Program-made: the position numbers and the translations under genes | Part shown: positions 25,353 to 34,802 of the stretch, one piece after another | Position numbering within the stretch: position 1 is the first letter of the stretch | Layout: each line of letters begins with the position of its first letter | Notes under the pieces: model-generated | What the model was told of the DNA's origin: nothing | Database searches by the model: none | The model's input: only the letters and a program-made list of their open reading frames with translations | Assembly: GCF_001424705.1 (NCBI RefSeq) | Contig: NZ_LMRA01000048.1 | Span: forward strand, 175,453 to 239,452 | Origin: Methylobacterium sp. Leaf465 | Lineage (GTDB): Bacteria > Pseudomonadota > Alphaproteobacteria > Rhizobiales > Beijerinckiaceae | Length of the DNA: 64,000 nt | Direction: 5' to 3'

Positions 25353-26711
25353 TCAGCCCTTGTTCTCGCGGTCGAACGGGTTCCTCGAAGTCCGCAGCGA
25401 GAGCCGGATCGGCGTGCCCGGCAGCGCGAACGATTCGCGCAGGCCGTTGACGAGGTAGCGGGTGTAGGATTTCGGCAGGCCGTCGAGCTGGTTGCCGAAC
25501 AGGGCGAAGTGGGGCGGGCGGCTCTTCACCTGGGTGGCGTAGCGGATCTTGATGCGCCGGCCCGAGACCGCCGGGGGCGGATTGCGCTGCAGCGCCTCGC
25601 TGAGCCAGTCGTTGATCCGCGAGGTCGAGACGCGGGTGCTCCAGGTCTCCTCGGCGTTGGTCACCGCCTGCATCAGCTTGTCGATGCCCTCGCCCGCGAG
25701 ACCGGAGAGCGGCACCACGGCGACGCCGCGGACCTGGGGCAGCAGGCGGGTGCAATCCTCGCGCAGCTTCTTCAGGAGACCGTTCTGGTCGGCGACGAGG
25801 TCCCACTTGTTCAGGCCGATGACGAGGGCGCGGCCCTCGCTCTCGATCAGGTCGACGATGGTCAGGTCCTGCTTCTCGAACGGGATCGTGGCGTCGAGGA
25901 GCACCACCACCACCTCGGCGAAGCGCACGGCGCGCAGGCCGTCCGAGACCGCGAGCTTCTCGAGCTTGTCGTCGATGCGCGCCTTGCGACGCATGCCGGC
26001 GGTGTCGTGGAGCTTGATCCGGCGGCCGCGCCATTCCCAGTCGAGGGAGATTGAGTCGCGGGTGATGCCCGCCTCGGGACCCACGAGGAGGCGCTCCTCG
26101 CCGAGCATACGGTTGATCAGCGTGGACTTGCCCGCATTGGGGCGGCCGACGATGGCGACCTTGAGGGAGCGGTTCGACGGATCGTCGTCGTAGTCCTCGT
26201 CCTCGTCGTCCGGCTTCGGTAGGGATTCGATCAGCGCGTCGTGCAACTCGCCGATGCCCTCGCCGTGCTCGGCCGAGAACGGGATCGGGTCGCCGAGGCC
26301 CAGCGAGAACGCCTCGTAGGCGCCGGACAGGCCGGCACCCCCCTCCGCCTTGTTGGCGATGAGGATCACCGGGCAGCCGGCGCGGCGCACCATCTCGGCG
26401 AAGGGCTGGTCGGCCGGGAGCACGCCCGCGCGGGCGTCGATCACGAACAGCACCACGTCGGCCTCGAGGATCGCGGCCTCGGTCTGCGCACGCATCCGGC
26501 CAATCAGCGAGCCGGGATCGGCCTCTTCCAGGCCGGCGGTGTCGATGATGCGGAAGACGAGACCACCGAAATTGACGTCGCCCTCGCGCCGATCGCGGGT
26601 CACGCCGGGGCGGTCATCCACCAGGGCGAGCTTCTTGCCCACGAGGCGGTTGAACAGGGTCGACTTGCCGACGTTCGGCCGTCCGACGATCGCGACGGTC
26701 GGCATATCCAT
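25353..26711 (-). CDS. der: GTPase Der (EngA), tandem G domains
   Basis: Essential GTPase for 50S assembly. The 452-residue product has two G domains: G1 motif GRPNVGKST near residue 10, and the second GRPNAGKST near residue 190, with DTAGLEEA and DTAGMRRKAR switch II regions and NKWDL in the second domain. A C-terminal KH-like domain follows (NPPPAVSGRRIKIRYATQV). An acidic linker (DDEDEDYDDD) joins the G domains. ATG at 26711 or two codons later at 26705. Confidence 0.96.
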   Translation of the reverse strand: MDMPTVAIVGRPNVGKSTLFNRLVGKKLALVDDRPGVTRDRREGDVNFGGLVFRIIDTAGLEEADPGSLIGRMRAQTEAAILEADVVLFVIDARAGVLPADQPFAEMVRRAGCPVILIANKAEGGAGLSGAYEAFSLGLGDPIPFSAEHGEGIGELHDALIESLPKPDDEDEDYDDDPSNRSLKVAIVGRPNAGKSTLINRMLGEERLLVGPEAGITRDSISLDWEWRGRRIKLHDTAGMRRKARIDDKLEKLAVSDGLRAVRFAEVVVVLLDATIPFEKQDLTIVDLIESEGRALVIGLNKWDLVADQNGLLKKLREDCTRLLPQVRGVAVVPLSGLAGEGIDKLMQAVTNAEETWSTRVSTSRINDWLSEALQRNPPPAVSGRRIKIRYATQVKSRPPHFALFGNQLDGLPKSYTRYLVNGLRESFALPGTPIRLSLRTSRNPFDRENKG

Positions 26712-26757
26712 GGTGTGCTCGTTTCGATCAGGCGTCCGGGAGAAGCGGGTCGAGGGC

Positions 26758-27471
26758 TCAGCGCGTGACGGGTGGGGGAGCGGCCGGGGCGGCGGGAGCC
26801 GCAGCGGTCACGGTGACGGGTCCGCCGGCCACCAGGGCCGCGTAGACCTCGATGCGCTGGCGTAGGTTCTGCGGCGTCTGCGGGTCGGCGTTGATCTGGT
26901 CGAACCAGCGGCCGGCGCCGTCGTAGTCGCCGCGCTTCAGGGCGACGAGCCCCAGCATCTCGCGGGCGGTGTGGCGGAACGGGCCGTTCGGCGCGGCGAG
27001 GCCCTGGAGCGTCGCCAGGGCGGCGTCGGGCTCCGTGCCGTCGAGGCGCAGCAGGGCCGAGCGCAGGCGGGCGAGGTCGCGCAGGCCGGTGCTCACCTTG
27101 GTGTCGTTGGCCAGGGCGTCGTACTCGGCGGCACCGGCCTTCGGATCGCCCTTGGCGGTCTCGGTGGCGGAGCGGAAGCGCGCCAGGAGGGCGTAACCCG
27201 AGGGCGCATCGCTCTCGATCGCCGCGAAAGCCTTGTCGGCCTCCGCCGTCTTGCCCTCGCGGGCGAGGCGGTTGGCGACCTCGAAGCGCTCGGACGCCGC
27301 CTCGGCGCGCACGCGCTGGTCGTGCTGCCAGTAGCGCCAGCCGCCGACGGCGGCCACCACGAGGATCGCCAGGGCGATGATCACGCCGCTGTAGCGGCGC
27401 CAGATCTCGGCGACCTGATCGCGGCGATAGTCCTCGTTGACCTCGCGGATGAACTCGTTGTTTTCGGCCAT
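26758..27471 (-). CDS. YfgM-like tetratricopeptide membrane protein
   Basis: A 237-residue protein with one N-terminal transmembrane segment (about residues 28-46). A periplasmic TPR-like helical domain follows and a Pro/Ala tail ends the protein. It matches the ancillary SecYEG translocon subunit (YfgM) family by topology and by the motif EVNEDYRRDQVAEIWRRY. YfgM with PpiD helps hand secreted proteins to periplasmic chaperones in E. coli. It lies 46 bases upstream of der, an arrangement conserved in many Proteobacteria. Confidence 0.8.
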   Translation of the reverse strand: MAENNEFIREVNEDYRRDQVAEIWRRYSGVIIALAILVVAAVGGWRYWQHDQRVRAEAASERFEVANRLAREGKTAEADKAFAAIESDAPSGYALLARFRSATETAKGDPKAGAAEYDALANDTKVSTGLRDLARLRSALLRLDGTEPDAALATLQGLAAPNGPFRHTAREMLGLVALKRGDYDGAGRWFDQINADPQTPQNLRQRIEVYAALVAGGPVTVTAAAPAAPAAPPPVTR

Positions 27472-27591
27472 GTCGTCTCACGCCGATCGGGAACCGAGCG
27501 GCCGCTGCATGAAGATGAAGGCCTGCGCCTATCACAGGCGCGGGCCGTTGGCGACCGGCTTCCACGCGAGGCCCTTCGGTCCGGACGCGTC

Positions 27592-28200
27592 TCAGGCCTG
27601 GCCCGGCCAGGCGGCGACGCCGATCAGGAGCGGGTGCAGGTAGCGCGCGAACGCGAACCAGACGCCGAGGCCGATGACGACGGCCAGGGCGTCGTTGCGC
27701 CAGCCCGCCGGTGCGGCGGCGGGGCCGCCATGCTGCGCGGCCACGGCCCCGGGGGCGAGGGCCCGCCGCTTGGCGCTGATCCGGGCCATCACCGCCCAGG
27801 CGAGGAAGCTGCCGAACAGCAGGATCGAGCCGAGGTCGCCATTGGCCAGCAGGTGCGCGGTGGCCCAGATCTTCACGGCCAGCAGCATCGGGTGCTTGGC
27901 CCGGGCGCGGATGTGCCCCGGCAGGTAGGCCGAGGCCAGGGCGACGAAGGCCAGGGCGGTCAGGAGCAGGGCGAGGTGGCGGGTCCAGACCGGCGGGTCC
28001 CACACGGCGATGTAGCCGGACTGGCGATAGAGGTGGAAACCGTAGGCGATCAGCACGAGGCCCAGGAGGGAGGCCAGGGTGTAGGCGAGCTTGTAGCGGC
28101 CCTCGCCGACCTGATCGATCACCCGCGCCCGCCGTGCCCGTGCCATGGAGAAGGCATGCGTGCCGAGGAAGAGCACGAGCCCGAGGATGAGGAGGAGCAT
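27592..28200 (-). CDS. NnrU family membrane protein
   Basis: A 202-residue protein starting MLLLILGLVLFLGTHAFSM with about five membrane helices and the family segments GYIAVWDPPVWTRHLAL, HPMLLAVKIWATAHLLANGDLGS and LLFGSFLAWAV. NnrU was first named in a denitrification cluster of Rhodobacter; related domains occur in carotenoid isomerase-like proteins. No denitrification gene lies near it here. Twenty-two in-frame codons upstream of the chosen ATG look noncoding. Confidence 0.85.
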   Translation of the reverse strand: MLLLILGLVLFLGTHAFSMARARRARVIDQVGEGRYKLAYTLASLLGLVLIAYGFHLYRQSGYIAVWDPPVWTRHLALLLTALAFVALASAYLPGHIRARAKHPMLLAVKIWATAHLLANGDLGSILLFGSFLAWAVMARISAKRRALAPGAVAAQHGGPAAAPAGWRNDALAVVIGLGVWFAFARYLHPLLIGVAAWPGQA

Positions 28201-28319
28201 GGAAGGCCTTCGCGGGAGGGCGTCGGGGATCTGTGGACAGGGCCGGAATCGGACGCGTGCGCACAATCGAACTGTAACGGTTCAAAACCCAATCTGCGGC
28301 CGATGTCCAGGGACTCCCG

Positions 28320-29504
28320 ATGACGCGCCCCCTTCCCCTCGCGGCCCGGCTCCTGCTCGCGCTGGTCTGCCTCGGCGGCCCGGCGCGCGCCGCCGCGGAG
28401 CCGCCGCTCTCCGCCCTGACCCTGGTCGGCCCCCCGGTGGTGATGTTCAAGGCCGGGCGCGACGCCTGCGACGGGGTCGACGTGCCCGACGCCTCGGCCC
28501 GCGCCTTCCGCGAGGCCTCCGGCGCCGTCGCCCTGTTCGGCATGCACTACCGGAACCGCACCTTCCGCGGTCCCCGCCTCGACGCCCTGAAATTGGACTG
28601 CGCGGTGGTGCTCGAATCCGGCGGCAAGGCCGATCCGGCCGCCTACGACGACGCCTCGTGGATCACCGCCACCTGGACCGAGGACGGCCGCGCCGTCGCC
28701 GCCCTGGTCCACCACGAGTACCGGGCCAACGAGCATCCGGGCCGCTGCCGCGCCAAGGAGTACATGGCGTGCTGGTACAACAGCGTGGTGGCGGCCGCCT
28801 CGACCGATAGCGGACGCAGCTTCACCCGCGCGACCCCACCGGTGGTCGTGGCCGGCGCCCCCTTCCGCCAGGAGGTCGGGCAGGGCAGCCATCGCGGCTT
28901 CTTCAATCCGTCGAATGTCTTCTCGGACGGGACCTGGCGCTACTTCCTCGCCTCCACCACGGGCTGGACACAGCCGGGCAGCGACCAGTCCGCGGGGGTC
29001 TGCCTGTTCCGCACCCGCGATCCCGCCGACCCGACGCAGTGGCGCGCCTGGACCGGCACCGGCTACACGGCGGCCTTCCCCGACCCCTACGCGAAGCCCG
29101 CCAAGGCGGCGGCGACCTGTGCGCCGGTCGCGCCGTTCCCGACACCGGTCGGGGCCGTCGTGCGCCACCGGGGCAGCGGCGCCTGGATCGCGATCTTCAT
29201 GGCCAAGGCCGGGCCGGGCTTTCCGCAATCCGGCTTCTACTGGACCACCTCCCGCGACCTGCTGAACTGGGACACGCCGCGCCTGCTCCTGGCCGGCGCC
29301 ACCCTGTACGACGATCCCTGCCGGGCGCCCGGCGGACTCATCGCCTATCCGTCGCTGCTCGATCCCGACGCGCAGGGGCGCAACTTCGACGACACCGGCG
29401 ACACGGCCTTCCTGACCTACGTGACCCTGCGCACCGAGGGCTGCACCATCACCTCCGACCGCGACCTTCTCCGGCGCAACCTCGCGATCAAGGTGTGGCC
29501 GTGA
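28320..29504 (+). CDS. Secreted protein of unknown function, beta-propeller-like
   Basis: A 394-residue protein with a clear signal peptide (about residues 1-24, cleavage after ARA). The mature part has repeating pieces such as SWITATWTEDGR, VAAASTDSGRSFTRA, WRYFLASTTGW, GAWIAIFMAKAGPGF and FYWTTSRDLLNWDTP, which resemble blades of sialidase or GH43-like propellers. It contains paired cysteines suited to disulfides. I do not recognise the family. Its last 17 bases overlap the convergent LysR gene. Confidence 0.72.
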   Translation: MTRPLPLAARLLLALVCLGGPARAAAEPPLSALTLVGPPVVMFKAGRDACDGVDVPDASARAFREASGAVALFGMHYRNRTFRGPRLDALKLDCAVVLESGGKADPAAYDDASWITATWTEDGRAVAALVHHEYRANEHPGRCRAKEYMACWYNSVVAAASTDSGRSFTRATPPVVVAGAPFRQEVGQGSHRGFFNPSNVFSDGTWRYFLASTTGWTQPGSDQSAGVCLFRTRDPADPTQWRAWTGTGYTAAFPDPYAKPAKAAATCAPVAPFPTPVGAVVRHRGSGAWIAIFMAKAGPGFPQSGFYWTTSRDLLNWDTPRLLLAGATLYDDPCRAPGGLIAYPSLLDPDAQGRNFDDTGDTAFLTYVTLRTEGCTITSDRDLLRRNLAIKVWP

Positions 29505-30399
29505 GCCCCGCCTCCGGCCGCCGCACGAGGTCGATGAAGGCCTGCAGCGGCGGGGGGATCTGGCGCCGGCCGGTATAGTACAGGAACAGCCCGGGGAAGC
29601 TCGGACACCAGTCGGGCATCAGGCGAACGAGCCGACCGGACGCCAGGAGGTCGGCGACGCTGTCCTCGAAGACCAGGCCGAGGCCGAGCCCCGCCAGGGC
29701 CGCCTGCACGATCATCTCCTGTTCGTTGACGACGAGGGGACCGTCGACGGAGACCGCCAGCGCCCGCCCGTCCTTCTCCAGTTCCCAGCGATACACCGCA
29801 CCGCCGGGAAAGCGCTGCCGGATGCAGCGGTGCGCCACGAGATCGGCCGGGCTCTCGGGCGTCGGCCGTCCGGCCAGATAGGCGGGGGCGCCCACCAGGG
29901 CGAAGCGCTGGGGCCCTCCGAGGGGCACCGCGATCATGTCGCCGGCCAGGTGCTCGCCGAACCGGACGCCGGCATCGAACCCGCCGGCCACCACGTCGGT
30001 CAGCGCATCGTCCCCCACGACCTCGACGCGGACGCCGGGATAGAGCGCGAGGTACCGCGCCACCAGCGGCATCAGGACGAGGCGGCAGGCCGCGCGCGGC
30101 GCGTTGATGCGCAGGGCGCCACCGAGCGTGGCGCGGAACGCGCCCGCGGCTCCGACCGCCGCGGCGATCTCGGCCAGGGCCGGCCCGATCCCCGCGAGCA
30201 GGGCCGCCCCCGCCTCGGTCGGCGCGACGCTGCGGGTGGTCCGGTGGAGCAGACGCACCCCCATCCGGGTCTCCAGGCCCCGCAGGGCGTGGCTCAGCGC
30301 GGAGGGGGACACCCCGAGTTCGAGGGCGGCCCGCCGGAAGCTGCCGTGACGGGCGATGGCCGCGAACGCCGCGAGGTCCGCGAGGTCGGCCCGCTGCAT
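29488..30399 (-). CDS. LysR-type transcriptional regulator
   Basis: A 303-residue regulator. It has an N-terminal winged HTH (MQRADLADLAAFAAIARHGS, then SPSALSHALRGLETRMGVRLLHRTTRSV in pieces) and a C-terminal effector-binding domain. It is divergent from an aldo/keto reductase gene, a very common pair in which the regulator controls the reductase. A palindrome overlaps its own start codon. A longer frame upstream (to 30567) lacks LysR features. Confidence 0.92.
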   Translation of the reverse strand: MQRADLADLAAFAAIARHGSFRRAALELGVSPSALSHALRGLETRMGVRLLHRTTRSVAPTEAGAALLAGIGPALAEIAAAVGAAGAFRATLGGALRINAPRAACRLVLMPLVARYLALYPGVRVEVVGDDALTDVVAGGFDAGVRFGEHLAGDMIAVPLGGPQRFALVGAPAYLAGRPTPESPADLVAHRCIRQRFPGGAVYRWELEKDGRALAVSVDGPLVVNEQEMIVQAALAGLGLGLVFEDSVADLLASGRLVRLMPDWCPSFPGLFLYYTGRRQIPPPLQAFIDLVRRPEAGLTATP

Positions 30400-30416
30400 T
30401 GATGAGCCTCGCTCAA
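30399..30416. promoter_or_regulatory. Candidate LysR operator in the divergent promoter
   Basis: An inverted repeat TTGATGAGC-CTC-GCTCA-A, with inner arms TGAGC/GCTCA around a 3-base centre and outer TTGA/TCAA, sits at the start of the LysR gene and 84 bases before the aldo/keto reductase ATG. LysR proteins bind dyads of this kind and often repress themselves. Assignment is by position and symmetry only. Confidence 0.45.
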
Positions 30417-30499
30417 CGGTTCGTCCAGGAGTGTCGATCTTATCGCCGATCCGGCCCCATGGCACACCGATGCGGCGAATTTCGAACCCAGGCACCGCG

Positions 30500-31498
30500 A
30501 TGCGACAGCACCCCCTCGGCCAGACCGGCCTTACCGTCTCCGTCCCCGGCCTCGGCTGCATGGGCATGTCCGAATTCTACGGGCCGGCCGACGAGACGGA
30601 GTCCCTCGACGCCCTCGCGGCGGCCCTCGACCTCGGCTACGACTTCCTCGACACCGCCGACACCTACGGGCTCGGCCATAACGAGACCCTGCTGGGCCGC
30701 TTCCTGAAGGGCCGCCGCGACCGGGTCGTGCTCGCCACCAAGTTCGGCATCGTCCGCCCCTCCCACAGCCCCGACGACAGCGCGAAGCGGCGGATCGACA
30801 ACACGCCGGCCTATCTCACCGCGGCCTGCGAGGCGTCGCTGACCCGGCTCGGCGTCGAGACCATCGATCTCTACTACTGCCACCGCCGCAACCCGAAGAC
30901 CCCGCTGGCCGAGATGATCGGCGCGATGGCGCGCCTAGTCGAGCAGGGCAAGGTGCGCGGACTCGGGCTGTCCGAGGTCTCGCCCGAAACCCTGCGGGCC
31001 GCCCACGCGATTCATCCGATCGCGGCGGTCCAGAGCGAGTATTCGCTGTGGAGCCGGGGACCCGAGGACGAGATGCTGCAGACCTGCCGCGACCTCGACG
31101 TCACCTTCGTGGCATACGCACCGCTCGGACGCGGGTTCCTCACCGGCAGCCTCGATCCAACGCGGCTCGCCGCGGACGATTTCCGCCGGGGAAATCCACG
31201 CTTCCAGGCCGACGCCCTGACCCGGAATCAGCGCCTGCTCGACGGGCTCAGCGCCATCGCGGCGCGCCGGAACGCCAGCTCCGGCCAGATCGCCCTCGCC
31301 TGGCTCGTCGACCGGGCACCGGGCGTCGTCCCGATCCCGGGGACGCGGCGGGTGTCCCGCCTCGCCGAGAACGCCGCGGCCATGGACCTCGCGCTCACCC
31401 CCGGCGAGATCGCCGAGCTCGACGGGCTGTTCCCGCCCGGCGCCGCCGCCGGCGCCCGCTATGCCGCAGGAGGAACCGCCGGCATAGAGGTTCTGTGA
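30500..31498 (+). CDS. Aldo/keto reductase
   Basis: A 332-residue NADPH-dependent TIM-barrel oxidoreductase of the YajO/IolS-like group: GLGCMGMSEFYG, the catalytic Asp/Tyr region FLDTADTYGLGHNE, Lys in VVLATKFGI, and the C-terminal VPIPGTRRVSRLAENA cofactor-binding motif. ATG 30500 is preferred; an in-frame ATG ten codons upstream (30470) is possible. Its physiological aldehyde or ketone substrate is unknown. It is transcribed away from the LysR gene. Confidence 0.92.
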   Translation: MRQHPLGQTGLTVSVPGLGCMGMSEFYGPADETESLDALAAALDLGYDFLDTADTYGLGHNETLLGRFLKGRRDRVVLATKFGIVRPSHSPDDSAKRRIDNTPAYLTAACEASLTRLGVETIDLYYCHRRNPKTPLAEMIGAMARLVEQGKVRGLGLSEVSPETLRAAHAIHPIAAVQSEYSLWSRGPEDEMLQTCRDLDVTFVAYAPLGRGFLTGSLDPTRLAADDFRRGNPRFQADALTRNQRLLDGLSAIAARRNASSGQIALAWLVDRAPGVVPIPGTRRVSRLAENAAAMDLALTPGEIAELDGLFPPGAAAGARYAAGGTAGIEVL

Positions 31499-31507
31499 CG
31501 ACCGCCG

Positions 31508-34084
31508 TCAGAACTGGCGCAGATACGGAGCCGGCTTCTGGCCGAGGATCCGCCAAGTCCCTGCCAGACCGAGGAGAATCGCGAAGGCGACCGCGAGGGT
31601 CGCCGCGAGGATCGCCCCCGACAGGTCGAGGGTGAACTCGAGCTTCATCACCCGGGTGACGATGACCCAGCCCGCCAGGGTGCCGGCGGCGAGCCCGAAG
31701 ATCGCCGTGGCGAGGCCCAGGGCGCCGTATTCGAGGGTGTAGGCCGCCAGCAGCCGGCCCCGCGTGGCGCCCAGGGTCTTGAGCACGACCGCGTCGTAGA
31801 GCCGGGCGCGGTGCCCGGCCGCGAGGGCGCCGGCCAGAACGAACAGACTCGCCACCACGGCGACGCCGCTGGCGCCGCGAATGGCCAGGACCAGCTTGGC
31901 GACGATGTCGCTCACGGCCTCCAGGGCCTCCTTCACCCGCACGCTGGTGACGGAGGGGTAAGCCTTTGCCACGTCACGCAGAATTTCCGCCTCTGCCTTA
32001 GCGTCGGGTCCGTTCGGCAGGGTGAGGGTCGCCAGATCGGAGTGCGGCGCGCCCCGGAACGTCCCCGGCGAGAACACCATGACGAAGTTGATCCCGAGCG
32101 AGCGCCACTCGACCTTGCGCAGGTTGGCGACCCTGGCCGTCAGCGTCCGCCCCAGGACGTTGACAGTCACGTTGCTGCCGACGGCGAGGTTGAGCTTGCC
32201 CGCCAGTTCGGCATCGAAGGACACAAGCGGCGTCCGAGCCTCCTCGGGGGTCCACCAGTGACCGCCGACCAGAGACGAGCCCTCGGGAAGGTCGTCGGCG
32301 TAGGTGATGCCGCGGTCCCCGTCGAGCACCCAGGCAGCATCCTCGGGCGCCTTGATCTCGCCGGCCGGAACGCCGTTCAGGGCGGTGATCCGACCGCGCA
32401 TCATCGGAACGCGTTCGATCTTCGCCCCCGGCGACAGTCCGCCTAGGAAGGCGTGGAAGGCGTCCGCATCGCTGGACGGGATGTCGAGGAAGAACAGGTT
32501 CGGCGCCTTAGCCGGCAGGGAATTCGTCAGCGTCCGCCGAACGTTGGCGTCGATCAGGCTCAGGGTGACGAGAAGGGTCACGCCGAGGCCAAGGGAGAGC
32601 ACGATGGCGGGCGTGAGCGCTCCCGGCCGATGCAGATTCGCCAGGGCCATGCGGGGAGCCGCCATGCGCGGGCGCGGGAGGCGTCGCGCCACCGCCATCA
32701 GCCCGAGGGCGACGAGGCGCAGCAGCCCGAAGGCGAGCCCGGCGGCAACGATGAAGACGAGCGCCAGGCGCCGGTCGAAGGCGGTGACCAGGGCCAGCCC
32801 GATCAGCCCCACGAGGGCGGCCGCCAGGATCAGGCGATAGCGCAGGCGGGTGCGGGCGGAACCCGGATCGACCACGTCCCGGAACAGCCCCGAGACGGGA
32901 ATGTCGTGGGCGCGCCCCAGGGGCTGGATGGCGAAGGCGACCGCCGTCAGGAATCCATAGGCCGCCGCGAGCGCGAGCTCGCCGGGCGCGATGGTCGGAT
33001 TGAGCGGCAGCGGCAGGGCATCGTGGAACAGCGCGTCGAGGCCGAAGGGCAGGAGCGCGCCCACCGCGAGGCCGATCGCGATCCCGAGGGCAGCGATCAG
33101 CAGGACCTGGGTCAGGTAGAGCACCACCACCTGTCCGCCCGGCGCACCGACGCTCTTCAGGGTGGCGATGGAGCCGCGTTTTCGCTCGACGAAGGCCGCG
33201 ACCGCATTGGCGACCCCGACGCCGCCGACGATGAGCGCCGTCAGGCCGACCAGGGTGAGGAACTGGGTGAAGCGCTCGATGCTCTTGGCAAAGCGCGGAT
33301 CGGCGTTGGTGCGCGCCCGCATCTCCCAGCCCGCATCCGGAGCAGCCTTGGCGATGGCGGCGGCGCGCGTCTCGAGATCGGCGTCTCCGACCCCCGGGAT
33401 CTGCAGGCGATAGCTCCAGCGGTTCAGGCTGCCCGGCCGGATCAGGCCCGAGGCCGTCAGGGCCTTGTGCGTGATCAGCACCCGGGGGCCGAAACCGATA
33501 CCGTTGGCGATGCGATCGGGCTCCGACACGAGGGTGGCGCGGATCGCGAACGGCTTGCCCGCGATGGTGATCCGGTCACCGACCGTGAGGTCGAGGCGAG
33601 TGAGCAAGGCCGGGTCCGCCACCGCGCCGGCAGCGCCGTCGCGTTCGGCCAGGAGATCGGCGAGGGGTTCGGCCGGTTCGGTGACGAGTTCGCCCGTGGT
33701 GGGGTAGTCGGCGCCCACCGCCTTCAGCTCGACCAGGGCCGCGCCGGTCTCTCCGGCCACGGCCATGGCGCGCAGGGTCGTGACCACGGAGACGCGACCC
33801 TGCGCATCCAAGGCGGCGCGCTCCTCGGGCGTCGCCTCCCGGTTGATCAGGCTGTAGGTGAGATCGCCGCCGAGGATGCGCGCCCCCTCGCGGCCGAGAC
33901 CGTCGGTGAGGGAGCGCGAGATCGAGGCGACGCCGGCGATGGCCGCGACGCCGAGGGCGATGCAGGCGAGGAACACGGTGAAGCCCGCCAGCCCGCCGCG
34001 CAATTCGCGAAGCGCGAGGCGCAGGGTGAGTGGAACGTGCCCCCCTGAGGAACGTCCGCTCGGCTTGGGAAGGGTGCCATGCAT
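31508..34084 (-). CDS. ybbP: ABC transporter permease, YbbP/FtsX family
   Basis: An 858-residue permease with an N-terminal membrane helix (about 35-57) and a large periplasmic domain. Three helices with FtsX-like character follow (about 290-420), then a central hydrophobic block, a second soluble domain and three C-terminal helices, the duplicated FtsX layout of YbbP. YbbA-YbbP with TesA is a conserved trio thought to act on lipid or lipoprotein substrates in the envelope. The start MHGTLPKPSGRS lies 5 bases after the ybbA stop. It converges on the aldo/keto reductase gene. Confidence 0.9.
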   Translation of the reverse strand: MHGTLPKPSGRSSGGHVPLTLRLALRELRGGLAGFTVFLACIALGVAAIAGVASISRSLTDGLGREGARILGGDLTYSLINREATPEERAALDAQGRVSVVTTLRAMAVAGETGAALVELKAVGADYPTTGELVTEPAEPLADLLAERDGAAGAVADPALLTRLDLTVGDRITIAGKPFAIRATLVSEPDRIANGIGFGPRVLITHKALTASGLIRPGSLNRWSYRLQIPGVGDADLETRAAAIAKAAPDAGWEMRARTNADPRFAKSIERFTQFLTLVGLTALIVGGVGVANAVAAFVERKRGSIATLKSVGAPGGQVVVLYLTQVLLIAALGIAIGLAVGALLPFGLDALFHDALPLPLNPTIAPGELALAAAYGFLTAVAFAIQPLGRAHDIPVSGLFRDVVDPGSARTRLRYRLILAAALVGLIGLALVTAFDRRLALVFIVAAGLAFGLLRLVALGLMAVARRLPRPRMAAPRMALANLHRPGALTPAIVLSLGLGVTLLVTLSLIDANVRRTLTNSLPAKAPNLFFLDIPSSDADAFHAFLGGLSPGAKIERVPMMRGRITALNGVPAGEIKAPEDAAWVLDGDRGITYADDLPEGSSLVGGHWWTPEEARTPLVSFDAELAGKLNLAVGSNVTVNVLGRTLTARVANLRKVEWRSLGINFVMVFSPGTFRGAPHSDLATLTLPNGPDAKAEAEILRDVAKAYPSVTSVRVKEALEAVSDIVAKLVLAIRGASGVAVVASLFVLAGALAAGHRARLYDAVVLKTLGATRGRLLAAYTLEYGALGLATAIFGLAAGTLAGWVIVTRVMKLEFTLDLSGAILAATLAVAFAILLGLAGTWRILGQKPAPYLRQF

Positions 34085-34088
34085 CGGG

Positions 34089-34802
34089 TCAGGCCTGGAC
34101 CGGCACCGGCGCTTCCACCCGGCCAGAGCGGAGGCGGACGGTGCGGTCACAGAGACGCGCGAGGCCGGGGTCGTGGGTGACGAGGACGAGGGTCGCGCCG
34201 CGGTCGCGCTTCAGGGCGAAGAGCAGGTCGACGATCTGGCGACCGGTCGCCTCGTCGAGGTTGCCGGTCGGCTCGTCGGCCACGAGGATTGCGGGGTCGG
34301 GCGCGATAGCCCGCGCGATGGCGACCCGCTGCTGCTCGCCACCCGAGAGCTGGGCCGGATAGTGGTGCAGACGGTGGCCGAGCCCGACCGCCTCCAGCTC
34401 GACCTGTGCCCGGCGGTGCGCGTCGGGCTGGTCGGCGAGTTCGAGGGGCAGCGCCACGTTCTCCAGGGCGGTCATCGTCGGGACGAGGTGGAAGGCCTGG
34501 AACACGATGCCGATGCGGCGCCCGCGAAAGCGCGCCAGGGCATCCTCGTCGAGGCTTCCGAGATCGGTGCCCTCGACCAGGATGCGGCCCGAATCCGGCC
34601 GTTCCAGGCCCGCCATGACCATCAGCAGAGTCGATTTGCCGGAGCCGGAGGGACCCACGAGACCGACCGCCTCGCCCGGCGCCACGTCGAGGGAGATGCC
34701 GCGCAGGACATGGACGCGCGCCGCCCCACGGCCGAGGCTGAGGTCGATGTCGGAGAGGGCGATGGTCTGCGCCGTCGGCGCAATGGGGTTGTCGGACTTC
34801 AA
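34089..34802 (-). CDS. ybbA: ABC transporter ATP-binding protein, YbbA/LolD-like
   Basis: A 237-residue ATPase from a TTG start at 34802. It has Walker A GPSGSGKST, Q-loop GIVFQAFHLVP, signature LSGGEQQR, Walker B AILVADEPTGNLD and His-switch VTHDPG. The frame is open another 108 codons upstream, but that region contains the divergent tesA promoter and start and looks noncoding. No in-frame ATG fits, so TTG is the best start, giving the normal family length. It pairs with ybbP (5-base gap) and is divergent from tesA with 110 bases between the starts. Confidence 0.9.
   Translation of the reverse strand: MKSDNPIAPTAQTIALSDIDLSLGRGAARVHVLRGISLDVAPGEAVGLVGPSGSGKSTLLMVMAGLERPDSGRILVEGTDLGSLDEDALARFRGRRIGIVFQAFHLVPTMTALENVALPLELADQPDAHRRAQVELEAVGLGHRLHHYPAQLSGGEQQRVAIARAIAPDPAILVADEPTGNLDEATGRQIVDLLFALKRDRGATLVLVTHDPGLARLCDRTVRLRSGRVEAPVPVQA

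Noticed and set aside
30470..30500. A T-arm-like GTTCGAACCC-type stretch before the aldo/keto reductase
   Set aside because: No acceptor, D or anticodon stems can be built around it; not a tRNA.
32453..34048. A 531-codon plus-strand frame opposite ybbP
   Set aside because: Arg/Gly/Gln-rich shadow of the permease gene.
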